From contig CM077599.1 of assembly GCA_039654915.1 (NCBI GenBank), forward strand, positions 25,419,501-25,483,500: 64,000 nt of DNA, written 5' to 3'. The number at the start of each line of letters is the position of its first letter. The stretch's first letter is position 1. The notes under the pieces are model-generated. The model did no database searches. It was not told the DNA's origin and was given only the letters and a program-made list of their open reading frames with translations. Source of the DNA: Aquilaria yunnanensis. Taxonomy: Eukaryota > Streptophyta > Magnoliopsida > Malvales > Thymelaeaceae. Of this stretch, positions 37,604 to 47,260 are shown piece after piece. A program made the position numbers and the translations under genes.

Positions 37604-40600
37604 TGTGGCAACGTGCGGGCCGTTTCTGGAGTCGCCACCAATCGGTTTCACCTAGGTCGATTGGTCACCTTAAAATTGGTCTGCGAGAGTTCGGGGATCG
37701 GGAGTACGGTTACGTTAAAACAACTTTGTTAAAACGCCCAAAAATTGGCACCTTAGTTGATTTTAATTTTGTTTTGCTTTGCTTTTAAATAATTCTCAGT
37801 TAATTTTCAAAATTAGAAATTTTAACTGGATTAGTCGAAATGTGGATTTTTAAATTAATTAATTTGTATGAAATTTTATACTTCCGAACCATGGACTCTG
37901 CCGAGTCATTTGAACACGGAAGATTTTTGATTCCGAACCATGGACTCTGCCGAGTCATTTGGACACGGAATTTGGTGAACTTTTAAATAACTTAATCCAT
38001 ATCGTAAATATGGATTTTTATCTTTGTGTTTATTTATATTCAATTAAAAAAAAAGTTGATATTTTCCAAACCGTAGATCCTGCCGGATCATCCGGATATG
38101 GAAATTAATAAAATTTAATTTAACTATTAAATTTTTGTAGCATCAATATTTTAAAGTCTACGGTTAACTAAAATAATTTGATCCATAATTTCTAAAATTT
38201 AGAGCAATTCTTTAGATAAAATTTTTTTATTGATATTAAAAAAAAATTAGAGTTTAATAAGAGATGAAAAATTTTAATAAATTATTATTTTTTTATAACG
38301 AAGAAAATATGTATAAGTTCAAAGCACATATAATTTTTTTAATAATATAACGTAAAGAAAAATCCAACTCAAAATTAAAATAAAATAAAATAATTTTATT
38401 ACTTATAATAAAAAATTATTTTAATGCTAGATTTATATAATTAAATTCCTGCAATAACATATGGTTCACGTAAAGGTAGAGTGAGCAAAACAAACAAATA
38501 AGAAAATAAAATAAAATAAAATAAAAAATAATATATTAATAGACCAGACATAGTGCAGCAAGATAATTAGTTACGAAAATTGGTTAATCACAATTTGTCC
38601 CATAATAATTAGATAAAATTACATTTTTACCCTCATATTTCAGAAATATAAACTTTACCTCTTTACTTTTTAAGACAACTGATAGTAACTTTTTTAAAAT
38701 TTTAATTTTTAATGTTACGGTAGCTATATTTTTTAATTTCAATTAATTTTTAGTTAAGGGACATTTCAAATTATAAATTTTTTAATATGAAAACTACAGT
38801 ATTATTGTTTATGTCAATTAACCAAAAATACCACAAAGATTGAAATTAACTGAAAATAGATAATACAATCTAAATTAAAATTTTAGAGGTTATTATCAAA
38901 ATGTATTAAAAAGATTTAGCGGCAAACTATATATTTTTAAAATAAGAGGGGTGAAAATGTAATTTTACATAAAACCTTAAGAATAAATTGTAATTACTGC
39001 AATAAAATATGTACAAGAACGAGTCTTTTATAAAAAAACTTATATAGATATTTACAATTATAGCCTTATCAATATTTAGTTACTAAAAATCACATATGGA
39101 AAGATTTCACCACGCAAGTCTTTTGATGTATAAGTATATTGCAATGTACGTATGTAGATGGTCCATATTAGTATACAAGTATGTATGTTTCACAACAATA
39201 TAAATATTTATTTATTTATTTATTTTGATATTCTGAATAATCCAAGTTTATAAAGAGAGATATTTTTTATTTATATCAATGCTGATAGCATTCCGGTCAG
39301 GCATTAAAACCATATAAAAATAATTCCGATTATTAGAGGGTCGAAACAAACCAAGGATAAACAAAGAAAGGACAAACAATAAATATAAACAAAAAAACTT
39401 GCTGTCCATGCTTAATCTGCAAAGAAAACAACATTAGTGACTTGGATGGATAAAATAAGGAAGATCAAGGACTAAACGAGGGTTTTACCCAAAAAAAATT
39501 TTGACTTTTTCAACGTCTGTTATCTTCTTTGTTTTTTTGTTTCTTTCGTTTTTGTTTCTGACGATAGGGGCGACGTAGCGAGGCGGAGGTAGGCGACGGT
39601 GCGCGCGAGGAGGGGCAGCAGGGAGGCAACTTGACGGCAGGGGGCATGACGCGGAGAGCAGAGGGCGCGACGAGGTGACTGAGAGCAGGAGGAGGGGACC
39701 TAGGCGCGGAGGAGCCCGAAACGTGGGCGCGGCACGGCGGAACACGAAGCGAAGAGCAGAGGGCGCGACTGGAGCTGACGGGAGCACGGCGGCAGGCGAG
39801 CAGCAAGGGAGATCGGAGGTGAGCGACGGGAGCAGAGGCGAACGGAGGAGCTGAGAGGCGGTGGTGGCGTCGGCTGGAGTGGAGGCACGCGGAAGCGTCG
39901 GGCAGCAGGGGAGAAGGCTGGAATTACGACAGCACGGAGGTCGTGACGGATCTCGGCGACAACGGCGTGGCGGACGTGGGAACGTGACAGGGAGCTATGG
40001 AGGTGGACGAAAAAATGCGTCAGTCGAGGGAGAGAGCCTCCAGAGAGAATCCAGAGGAGGGGGAAGAGTCGGGCACCAGAGTGGAGTGTCGGCAGGGGAA
40101 GCGAGGAGAGGGAGAGAGAGTTACCAGAGCGAGACAGCGAAGAGAGAGAGTGCTGAAAGGGTGAGAGAGAGAGGGGAGCAAAGGAGAGAGAGAGAGTTTG
40201 CGAGAAGAGAGAGAGAGAAGGAGAAAACAGAGAGGGAGAAGGAGAGCAGATGAGAGAAGGAGAGCGTGAGAGTTCGCGAGAGAAGTGAGAGAGGTTCAGA
40301 GCTCAGATGTGTGTGTGTGTGTTTGAGTCTGTGGGAGAGAGAAGAAAGAGAGAGAAGCGTAGCAGAGAGCTCGCCCCCAAGGAGAAGCTGAGCCAGCCCC
40401 CCGTTTAATAATCCCCCTCAGAAGGATCGAGAAGGGAGATATTTTTAATTTTTTATTATTATTTATTTATTTTATTATATATATATATTTTTTATTACAT
40501 ATATATTTTTGATTCGATTTGATTTGATTTTTAACTAATTAATTTTTTTAATTAATTAATAATAATTTTTTTTAAACACACACAAACAGATATATATATT

Positions 40601-40756
40601 ATTATATTTTGACTAAACTTATAAAACAAAAATGCCCCCTCCTAAATTAATTTTTATCAATAAATATATAATATTATTTTTAATTTAATTAATTAATATT
40701 TTTTTAATTAATTAATAATTTTTTTTATGAAGGTCGGACGAAATTGGGTGTCAACA
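37604..40756 (-). repeat. 3' LTR (element sense) of the giant retrotransposon
   Basis: Matches 52132-55284 throughout; by eye I find only two differences, both single-base length changes in T-runs (near 38331 and 40700). On the plus strand it starts TGTGGCAACG and ends GGTGTCAACA. A GC-rich block at about 39560-40400 grades into GA-rich simple repeats. Open frames there (39485-39787, 39510-39806, 39700-39888 on minus; 39861-40253 on plus) overlap in many frames, are low-complexity and are not credible genes. Confidence 0.95.
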
Positions 40757-40770
40757 GCTGCCCCCCTTTG
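40757..40770 (-). other. Polypurine tract
   Basis: Sense strand CAAAGGGGGGCAGC immediately before the 3' LTR start TGTTGACACC. This is the expected primer site for plus-strand DNA synthesis and matches the form seen in Tat/Ogre elements. Confidence 0.85.
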
Positions 40771-40859
40771 CATGCTTCATGGGACATGATGTATGCAAAG
40801 TAGTTACCAAATTTCGTCCGGCTTAGCTAGGCATTGAGAACCTTCTCGCCGCCTAAACT

Positions 40860-42790
40860 ATGTGGTTAAGGAAAATTTTTTAGAGCCTCTGCGATAAGAA
40901 CTCTCCTATCGTTGAAGGGAAAATTTGATAATTTTGAGGTTAAGGGTCCTACCTTAGAACCTCGACGATAGGAACTCTCCTATCGTTTGAAGGAAAATTG
41001 TTTGAATGAGGTTAAGGGTCCTACCTTAGAACCTCGACGATAAGAACTCTCCTATCGTTTGAAGGAAAATTGTTTGAATGAGGTTAAGGGTCCTACCTTA
41101 GAACCTCGACGATAGGAACTCTCCTATCGTTTGAAGTAAAATTGATTGTTTTGAGGTTAAGGGTCCTACCTTAGAACCTCGACGATAGGAACTCTTCTAT
41201 CGTTTGAAGTAAAATTGATTGTTTTGAGGTTAAGGGTCCTACCTTAGAACCTCGACGATAGGAACTCTCCTATCGTTTGAAGGAAAATTGATGATTTTGA
41301 GGTTAAGGGTCCTACCTTAGAACCTCGACGATAGGAACTCTCCTATCGTTTGAAGGAAAATTGATGATTTTGAGGTTAAGGGCCCTACCTTAGAACCTCG
41401 ACGATAGGAACTCTCCTATCGTTTGAAGGAAAATTGATGATTTTGAGGTTAAGGGTCCTACCTTAGAACCTCGACGATAGGAACTCTCCTATCGTTTGAA
41501 GTAAAATTGATTGTTTTGAGGTTAAGGGCCCTACCTTAGAACCTCGACGATAGGAACTCTCCTATCGTTTGAAGGAAAATTGATGATTTTGAGGTTAAGG
41601 GTCCTACCTTAGAACCTCGACGATAGGAATTCTCCTATCGTTTGAAGGAAAATTGATGATTTTGAGGTTAAGGGCCCTACCTTAGAACCTTGACGATAGG
41701 AAAGGTTCTATCGTTGTAAGATGGACTGAATGATTGATTGTTTGTTTGAGGTTTAAGGAAAGGTCCTTAGAACCTCTAACGATAGGAAAGGTTCTATCGT
41801 TGTAAGATGGACTGAATGATTGATTGTTTGTTTGAGGTTTAAGGAAAGGTCCTTAGAACCTCTAACGATAGGAAAGGTTCTATCGTTGTAAGATGGACTG
41901 AATGATTGATTGTTTGTTTGAGGTTTAAGGAATGGTCATTAGAACCTCTAACGATAGGAAAGGTTCTATCGTTGTAAGATGGACTGAATGATTGATTGTT
42001 TGTTTGAGGTTTAAGGAAAGGTCCTTACAACCTCTAACGATAGGAAAGGTTCTATCGTTGTAAGATGGACTGAATGATTGATTGTTTGAGGTTAAGGAAC
42101 TCTCCTTAGAACCTCGACGATAGGAACTCTCCTATCGTTGCAAGTTTGAGGTTAAGGGCCCTACCTTAGAACCTCTGCGATAAGAACTCTCTTATCGTTT
42201 GAAGAAAAATTGATGATTGATTGTTTGAGGTTTAAGGAACTCTCCTTAGAACCTCGAAGATAGGAACCCTCCTATCGTTGAAAGTTTGAGGTTAAGGGCC
42301 CTACCTTAGAACCTCTGCGATAAGAACTCTCTTATCGTTTGAAGAAAAATTGATGATTGATTGTTTGAGGTTTAAGGAACTCTCCTTAGAACCTCGACGA
42401 TAGAAACTCTTCTATCGTTGAAAGTTTGAGGTTAAGGGCCCTACCTTAGAACCTCTACGATAAGAACTCTCTTATCGTTTAAAGAAAAATTGATGATTTT
42501 GAGGTTAAGGGTCCTACCTTAGATCCTCGACGATAGGAACTCTCCTATCGTTTGAAGGAAGATTAATGATTTTGAGGTTAAGGGTCCTACCTTAGAACCT
42601 CGACGATAGGAACTCTCCTATCGTTTGAAGGAAAATTGATTGTTTTGAGGTTAAGGGTCCTACCTTAGAACCTCGACGATAGGAACTCTCCTATCGTTTG
42701 AAGGAAAATTGATGATTTTGAGGTTAAGGGTCCTACCTTAGAACCTCGATGATAGGAACTTTCCTATCGTTGAAAATTTGATTGAATAAG
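40860..42790. repeat. Tandem array of about 26 hairpin-forming repeats in the 3' region of the retrotransposon
   Basis: Units of about 73 bp (with a variant of about 86 bp at 41690-42090) share GAGGTTAAGG, CCTTAGAACCTC and a short palindrome. The main palindrome is CGATAGGA / ACTC loop / TCCTATCG. Variants keep pairing: CGATAAGA with TCTTATCG (near 42176, 42317, 42460) and CGATAGAA with TTCTATCG (near 42400). The second type is ACGATAG … CTATCGT around a GAAAGGTT loop. Some units have a single mismatch. Tandem arrays just upstream of the 3' LTR are known for Tat/Ogre elements and can seed satellites. Function of the hairpins is unknown. Confidence 0.9.
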
Positions 42791-43333
42791 GCTTAAGGAA
42801 CTCTCCTTAGAACCTCGAGCAAAATTTATATGAAAGCAATTAGAATTGGAATAATTTTCTTCGAAAGTGTGAATTTGCATAATAGGCGAATGCGAAACTT
42901 TAGATTTCGATAAAATGAGTGAATCTTGATGATGACAATATCGCTAACAAATTATGTAAAGGGAACGGATGTTTGGAATCAATATCCAAGGTTCATCTAA
43001 TATTTTCTTCAGTAAATGTAGATTCGCTTGAGAGATATGTCATCCAAATAAGGTTGAAGCTTAACTACCCCAAAATGTTATGCCTAGTAGACCTAATAGG
43101 ATGCGTCTCAAGAGTAATAAAAATTACTCTTTACTCAGCCATTCCAACCTAAAGGCATTGTCCCATGGTTTTAATATCAGCATGGACGAAACTATCTTAT
43201 AAGATAACGAAATTCCCTGAAAAGAAAAACTGAAACGCGAAAGAAAATGCTGATAATAAAACTAAAGGACAAAAAAAACGGATCAGATCGCTTCTTTCTT
43301 CCACAATATTTCAACAGGGTTAGTAGAGGACTA
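42791..43333. other. 3' flank of the LOG gene
   Basis: Sense-strand trailer between LOG and the hairpin array. No further gene. LOG transcripts would end here or read on into the 3' LTR, which should contain the element's polyadenylation signal. Confidence 0.5.
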
Positions 43334-43963
43334 TTATGGGATCGAACTGTTCGGGAAAGACTGTCGCGTCCAGTCTATCTGAATCATTGCTGGATCTGGT
43401 TCAGGAACAAAAGCTTGTATTTTATCTAGCAATTCTTCAGCAGTTGTTGCGGATATTATGATTCGCTGTGCCACTCTTGATATAAAATTCTTCTGCATAG
43501 CATAATCCATAAAAGCTATCGGACCTGTAAAGAAATTGTTAACATTTAAAAGCCCAATGGGTTTCTTATGCAAATTAAGTTGGGCCATGGAAGCAATTTG
43601 AAAGACTTCTCCCAATGTGCCAAAACCACCTGGTAGAGCGATAAAAGCATCAGCATTTAAAAGCATTTGTAACACACGCTCTTGTAAATTTTTAACCACT
43701 AATTCTTCTCCAATCGTGCCCCCAGAAATAAATTTCAGAGGTCCAGGGATAATGCCCAGAACTTGACTTCCTCCTAGAGATGCTGCTGATGCTACACCTC
43801 CCATTAATCCGACACTACCTCCTCCATAAACTAAATGTATTTTTCGCTCAGCTAATACTCTACCCAAATGGTTGGCTGCTTTTAAATACTCTTCATCTTT
43901 TCCTGGAAAAGCCCCAGAAAATACACAAATACTTCGGGATTTACGAGTTGGGGTTTTCTCCAT
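43334..43963 (-). CDS. LOG-like: LOG-type cytokinin riboside 5'-monophosphate phosphoribohydrolase, intronless, retrotransposon-borne
   Basis: 209 residues from the ATG at 43963. LOG enzymes cleave cytokinin riboside monophosphates to active free-base cytokinins and ribose 5-phosphate in the cytosol. Visible: SICVFSGAFPGKDEEY at residues 11-26, the glycine-rich YGGGSVGLMGGVA at 46-58, QERVLQM at 94-100 keeping the conserved Arg but not the usual following Lys, the signature PGGFGTLGE at 111-119 with the catalytic-region Glu, and KPIGLLNVNNFF at 134-145. Length fits the family (about 200-230). Plant LOG genes normally have several introns; this one has none, so it may be a retrocopy or an old transfer. 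The open frame extends 20 codons upstream to 44023, but that part overlaps the TATA box, so I choose 43963. It lies in sense orientation inside the retrotransposon, downstream of the virus-like genes, with its own promoter. Enzyme activity is inferred; the changed QERV segment leaves some doubt about substrate. Confidence 0.93.
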   Translation of the reverse strand: MEKTPTRKSRSICVFSGAFPGKDEEYLKAANHLGRVLAERKIHLVYGGGSVGLMGGVASAASLGGSQVLGIIPGPLKFISGGTIGEELVVKNLQERVLQMLLNADAFIALPGGFGTLGEVFQIASMAQLNLHKKPIGLLNVNNFFTGPIAFMDYAMQKNFISRVAQRIIISATTAEELLDKIQAFVPEPDPAMIQIDWTRQSFPNSSIP

Positions 43964-43993
43964 TCCTATCCTTACCCTTGTGAGAAAAGAGGA

Positions 43994-44004
43994 TATATTT
44001 ATAG
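43994..44004 (-). promoter_or_regulatory. TATA box of the LOG gene
   Basis: Sense strand CTATAAATATA, about 31 bp upstream of the start codon. This predicts a very short 5' leader. The same type of box (CTATAAATG) precedes the two intact virus-like genes. Confidence 0.7.
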
Positions 44005-44039
44005 AGATGAAGAGATAAGGCAATAATTTTATTTTTCAA

Positions 44040-44525
44040 GAATGGATACATTATTGCCAGCTATTCATAGTAGTCACGGGTATGACTCTGGTCAGGTATG
44101 GGTACACTATCGTTAAAAGAGGAGGAAAATTTTCAAAATAGCTGCTAGCATGTACAGTAGTTGCGACTGTAGCTTATGTCAGGAGTAGGTACATGATTGT
44201 CGGATGAGAAGGAAAATTTCAAAAGTGGCAGGTATATACAGTAGTCATAATTATAGCTCATGTCAGGAGTGGGTACATTATGGGAGGAAAATTTCAAAAG
44301 CGTCAGCTAGCATGTACAGTATCGTGACTATGCCTTATGTCAAGAGTGGATACATTATTGCTGAAAGAGGAGGAAAATTTCAAAAGCGACAGCTAGCACG
44401 TACAGTAATCGTGACTTTGGTTCATGTCAGGAGTGGATACATTATTACCAAAAGGGGAGGAAAATTTCAAAAGCGACAGCTAGCACGTACAGTAATCGTG
44501 ACCTTGTTCCGTCTTCTACTGGCTT
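44040..44525 (-). promoter_or_regulatory. Tandem repeats in the LOG upstream region (promoter module)
   Basis: About six units of roughly 58-88 bp. On the plus strand each has an anchor like GGATACATTATTGCC, then AGAGGAGGAAAATTTCAAAA, CAGCTAGCACGTACAGTA, TCGTGAC and TCATGTCAGGAGTGG. Single copies of the same module (AAGTACATTATTGCC with its neighbours) lie upstream of the virus-like copies at about 45249 and 46080. So LOG and the virus-like genes have related upstream sequence, amplified in front of LOG. Confidence 0.75.
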
Positions 44526-44552
44526 TGCGTCCAGTAACGGCTTCAATGCTTT

Positions 44553-45101
44553 CTATGAATCAGTGATTTGCATCTCATCTAGCTTTTTCACAAACTGGCA
44601 AACAGGGTCGTTTAGGGTCAGATTCCCAAGACTGTAACGTTCTCGTTCTTTTTGGAGAATTATCCATAATCCAACAACCTCAAATTGCACTATTCCGCAA
44701 GAATGCGCTTCAAGAACCTCTCGGATATCTTCCAGAGATTCCTTACGCAAGCCATTCTTGATGAATTTTATTCTATCATTACGATTTCTGGTGATCACTC
44801 CTGGAGAACGACATTTATTGCCGCAAATCCACCATCCACAATTGTGACAGACGCCTAGCCTCTTTGCTCTTCTCTTTTTGGCATAAACGCTTTTACCAAA
44901 GCCGGGCATACGGGGAAAGAACGCATCTGGAACTTCACCAGCCGAACGAACTTTAGCTTCGATTAGCCACCGCACATTATCAGGAATGCCTTTGTGCATA
45001 AATAGTCGGAATCGTTCACATCTAGCTTGATAAACCTTTTTAAGAACATTTATTGGGAAAGAAGGGAAATATTTTCGTAGAGCGGAAAGAGAAGGCTCCA
45101 T
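44553..45101 (-). CDS. Virus-like nucleic-acid-binding protein (Betaflexiviridae NABP-like), copy 1, intact
   Basis: 182 residues from the ATG at 45101, the start that aligns with copy 2 (an in-frame ATG five codons upstream at 45116 is possible). Residues 66-82 (PGFGKSVYAKKRRAKRL) form an arginine/lysine-rich stretch followed directly by a zinc-finger-like C-x2-C-x4-C-x3-C (Cys 85, 88, 93, 97). The combination G-x-S-x-[YF]-A-[KR]3-R-[AR]-[KR] plus adjacent cysteines, then a block like DRIKFIKNG, is the hallmark of the small cysteine-rich nucleic-acid-binding proteins of vitiviruses and carlaviruses. In those viruses the protein binds nucleic acid and in several cases suppresses RNA silencing. 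This copy is longer: an extra N-terminal 65 residues (RKYFPSFPINVLKKVYQARC, NVRWLIEAKV) and a C-terminal 60. It is intronless, has a TATA box, and lies inside the retrotransposon in sense orientation. Family assignment is from motif pattern, not a search. Confidence 0.8.
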   Translation of the reverse strand: MEPSLSALRKYFPSFPINVLKKVYQARCERFRLFMHKGIPDNVRWLIEAKVRSAGEVPDAFFPRMPGFGKSVYAKKRRAKRLGVCHNCGWWICGNKCRSPGVITRNRNDRIKFIKNGLRKESLEDIREVLEAHSCGIVQFEVVGLWIILQKERERYSLGNLTLNDPVCQFVKKLDEMQITDS

Positions 45102-45208
45102 TGATGAATGAGGCATTTAAGAGAAAAAGAAAGAAATTAGTGATTGTAGGAAATGGAAATAACTGAATTTGGGAGTTATGGAGTACCGTATCCAGAAGGA
45201 AGAACACG

Positions 45209-45217
45209 CATTTATAG
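45209..45217 (-). promoter_or_regulatory. TATA box of NABP-like copy 1
   Basis: Sense strand CTATAAATG about 108 bp before the start codon, in a stretch shared with copy 2 (GAACACGCATTTATAG on the plus strand). Confidence 0.65.
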
Positions 45218-45365
45218 TGATGAAAGGATAATGCGTTTATTACACTTACGGAAGTAAGTACATTATTGCCAAAAGAAAAGACAAATGACAACTTAAATGT
45301 ACAGCAATCATGACTGTCGTTCTCATCTTCTACCGATTTATGTCCATTAATGACTTTAATGCCAT

Positions 45366-45914
45366 CTATGAATCGGGGACTCGCTTCTCATCCAGTTTTC
45401 TTACAAACTGGCAAACAGGATCGTTTAAAGTCAGATTCCCAAGACTGTAACGGTCTTGTTCTTTACAGAAAGTTATCCATAAATCGATAATTTCATATTG
45501 CACAAATGCGCAAGAATGCGCTTCAAGAGTCCCCCGGATATCCTCCAGAGATTCATTACGCAGGCCACTCTTGATAAATTTTCTTTTATCTTCGCGATTT
45601 TTGGTAATCATCCCTGTGGACCGGCATTTAGTGTCGCAAATCCATCTTCCGCAATTATGACAAACACCTAGCCTCTTTGCTCTTCGCTTCTTGGCATAAG
45701 CGCTTTTACCAAAGCCGGGCATACGGGGAAAGAACGCTTCTGGAACTTCACCAGCTGAACGAACCTTAGCTTCAATTAGCCACCGCACATTGTCAGGAAT
45801 GCCTTTGTGCATAAAGACTCTAATCCTTTCACATCTAGCTTGGTAAATCATTTTAAGAACATTTATTGGGATGGAAGGAAAGTATTTTCGCATGGCGGAA
45901 AGAGTAGAATCCAT
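45366..45914 (-). CDS. Virus-like nucleic-acid-binding protein (Betaflexiviridae NABP-like), copy 2, intact
   Basis: 182 residues, colinear with copy 1 and by eye about 78% identical (around 40 substitutions, no gaps). The basic stretch KKRRAKR, the four cysteines (CHNCG … C … C), the N-terminal NVRWLIEAKVRSAGEVP block and the C-terminal RYSLGNLTLNDPVCQFV block are unchanged, while many changes are conservative (Ile/Val, Lys/Arg, Asp/Glu). That pattern suggests selection on the protein after duplication. Upstream is a TATA box (46034-46042) and the module shared with copy 1 and LOG. Spacing between starts of copies 1 and 2 is 813 bp, so each is a promoter-plus-ORF unit. Nucleic-acid binding is inferred; whether it acts on RNA silencing, on element RNA packaging, or on host transcription is unknown. 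Confidence 0.8.
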   Translation of the reverse strand: MDSTLSAMRKYFPSIPINVLKMIYQARCERIRVFMHKGIPDNVRWLIEAKVRSAGEVPEAFFPRMPGFGKSAYAKKRRAKRLGVCHNCGRWICDTKCRSTGMITKNREDKRKFIKSGLRNESLEDIRGTLEAHSCAFVQYEIIDLWITFCKEQDRYSLGNLTLNDPVCQFVRKLDEKRVPDS

Positions 45915-46033
45915 TGATAAAAGAAGAATTTGAGAGAAGAGATGAAGAAATCAGTTATTGTAGGAAACTGAAATAACCGATTATGAGAGTCAGAGAGTAT
46001 TACATCCGCTACTTAACCGGAAAGAAGAACACG

Positions 46034-46042
46034 CATTTATAG
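46034..46042 (-). promoter_or_regulatory. TATA box of NABP-like copy 2
   Basis: Sense strand CTATAAATG about 120 bp before the copy 2 start codon, in the same context as for copy 1. Confidence 0.65.
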
Positions 46043-46202
46043 CGATGAAAGGATAACGTGTTAATTACGCTTACAGGAACAAGTACATTATTATCCAAAG
46101 GTAATGCAAATTTTTCAAATATGACAAATCGTATGTACAATAATTGTGATTGTGGCTCACATCTTCCACTGGCTTTACGTCCAGTAACGGCATTAACGGC
46201 TT

Positions 46203-46754
46203 CTATGAGTCGAGGATTTGCTTGCCATCCAGTTTTCTTACAAGCTGGCAAACAAGGTCGTTTACAGTCAGATTCTCGGGACTGTATCGTTCTCGTTCTT
46301 CATGAAAAATGCTCCATAAACCAAGAAGTTCATGTTGCACGGATCCACAAGAATGCGTCTCAAGAGTCAATTGGATATCATCTAACGAGTCCTTACTCAG
46401 GCCATTCTTAATGAATCGTATTTTATCTTCTCGATTATCAGAGATCATTCCTAAAGAACGACATTTAGTATTACAAGTCCACCTACCACATTTATGGCAG
46501 ACTTGTAATCTTTTCGCTTATCTTTTTCTGGCATAAGAGCTTTTGCCTACACCAGGCATGTGAGACACAAATGCCTCTGGGATTTCACCTGCCAGACGAA
46601 CCTTAGCTTCAATTAACCACCGTACATCTTCAGGTATTCCTTTGTGCATCAGAGCTCTTAATCGTTCGCAGCGAACTCGGTAGATCTTTTTTTTTAGGAT
46701 TTTTATTGGGAGAGAAGGGAAATACTTTGGCAAGGCGGAAAAAGTAGGATCCAT
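46203..46754 (-). pseudogene. Virus-like nucleic-acid-binding protein copy 3, broken by one nonsense codon
   Basis: Same reading frame throughout as copies 1 and 2, with one extra codon in a lysine run near the N-terminus. A TAA at 46518-46520 stands at codon 79, where the other copies have an arginine codon inside the basic stretch, so the product would end before the cysteine cluster. The cysteines (CHKCGRWTC … C) remain readable after the stop. The upstream side keeps the shared GGAGTACCGTATCC motif, but homology fades at about 46870 and no TATA box is visible, so it has probably lost its promoter too. It is the most diverged copy. Confidence 0.85.
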
Positions 46755-46904
46755 TTTCTAGGAGGAAGTAAAAGAAAGAAGGGTTAAAGGAATCAGTTAT
46801 TATGGGCAACTGAGAGAACCGACTTGAGAGTCACGGAGTACCGTATCCGCCGTTTAACCGGAAAAGTAGATCCTACTTCATTTTGATAGATTTTTTTTTT
46901 TTTC

Positions 46905-47260
46905 GTTGATCCAGTCCTCGATTATTGAATCTTTTGTCCGCTTTTGACAAAGTTTCAACGACAATATTTCTTGATGTCTACCTTATCTTTGACCACAGAT
47001 ATCTCTTATCTTGGATGCTGCTAAGCTGGCATCAATCCTATCCTTCCAGGTGTAGTCTCGATTATTGAATCAATTTCCATGCTTTTGACAATATTGTCTA
47101 CTTTATAGTTTTTTTGATATCTGCCTTATCCTTGGCTATAGCTATCTCTTATCTTGGATACTACTAGCTGATGTCAATCCTGTCCTTCCAGGTGTAGTCT
47201 CGATTATTGAATCGATTGCCAGGCTTTTGACATCTTGTCTACCTTATCCTTGAATTCCTG
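46905..47260. repeat. Three tandem repeats of about 125 bp
   Basis: Each unit contains CTCGATTATTGAATC, CTTTTGACA, a CTACCTTAT-type stretch, ATCTCTTATCTTGGAT and (first two) CCTTCCAGGTGTAGT. Non-coding spacer of the retrotransposon. Confidence 0.75.

Noticed and set aside
39485..40253. Several overlapping open frames of 60-130 codons in the GC-rich part of the LTR, also at 54014-54782
   Set aside because: They occur in many frames on both strands, are low-complexity (Arg/Glu/Gly or Pro/Ser/Arg-rich), and reflect the GC- and GA-rich composition of the LTR.
40860..42790. CRISPR-like regular repeats
   Set aside because: Units are contiguous tandem repeats without unique spacers, inside a plant retrotransposon.
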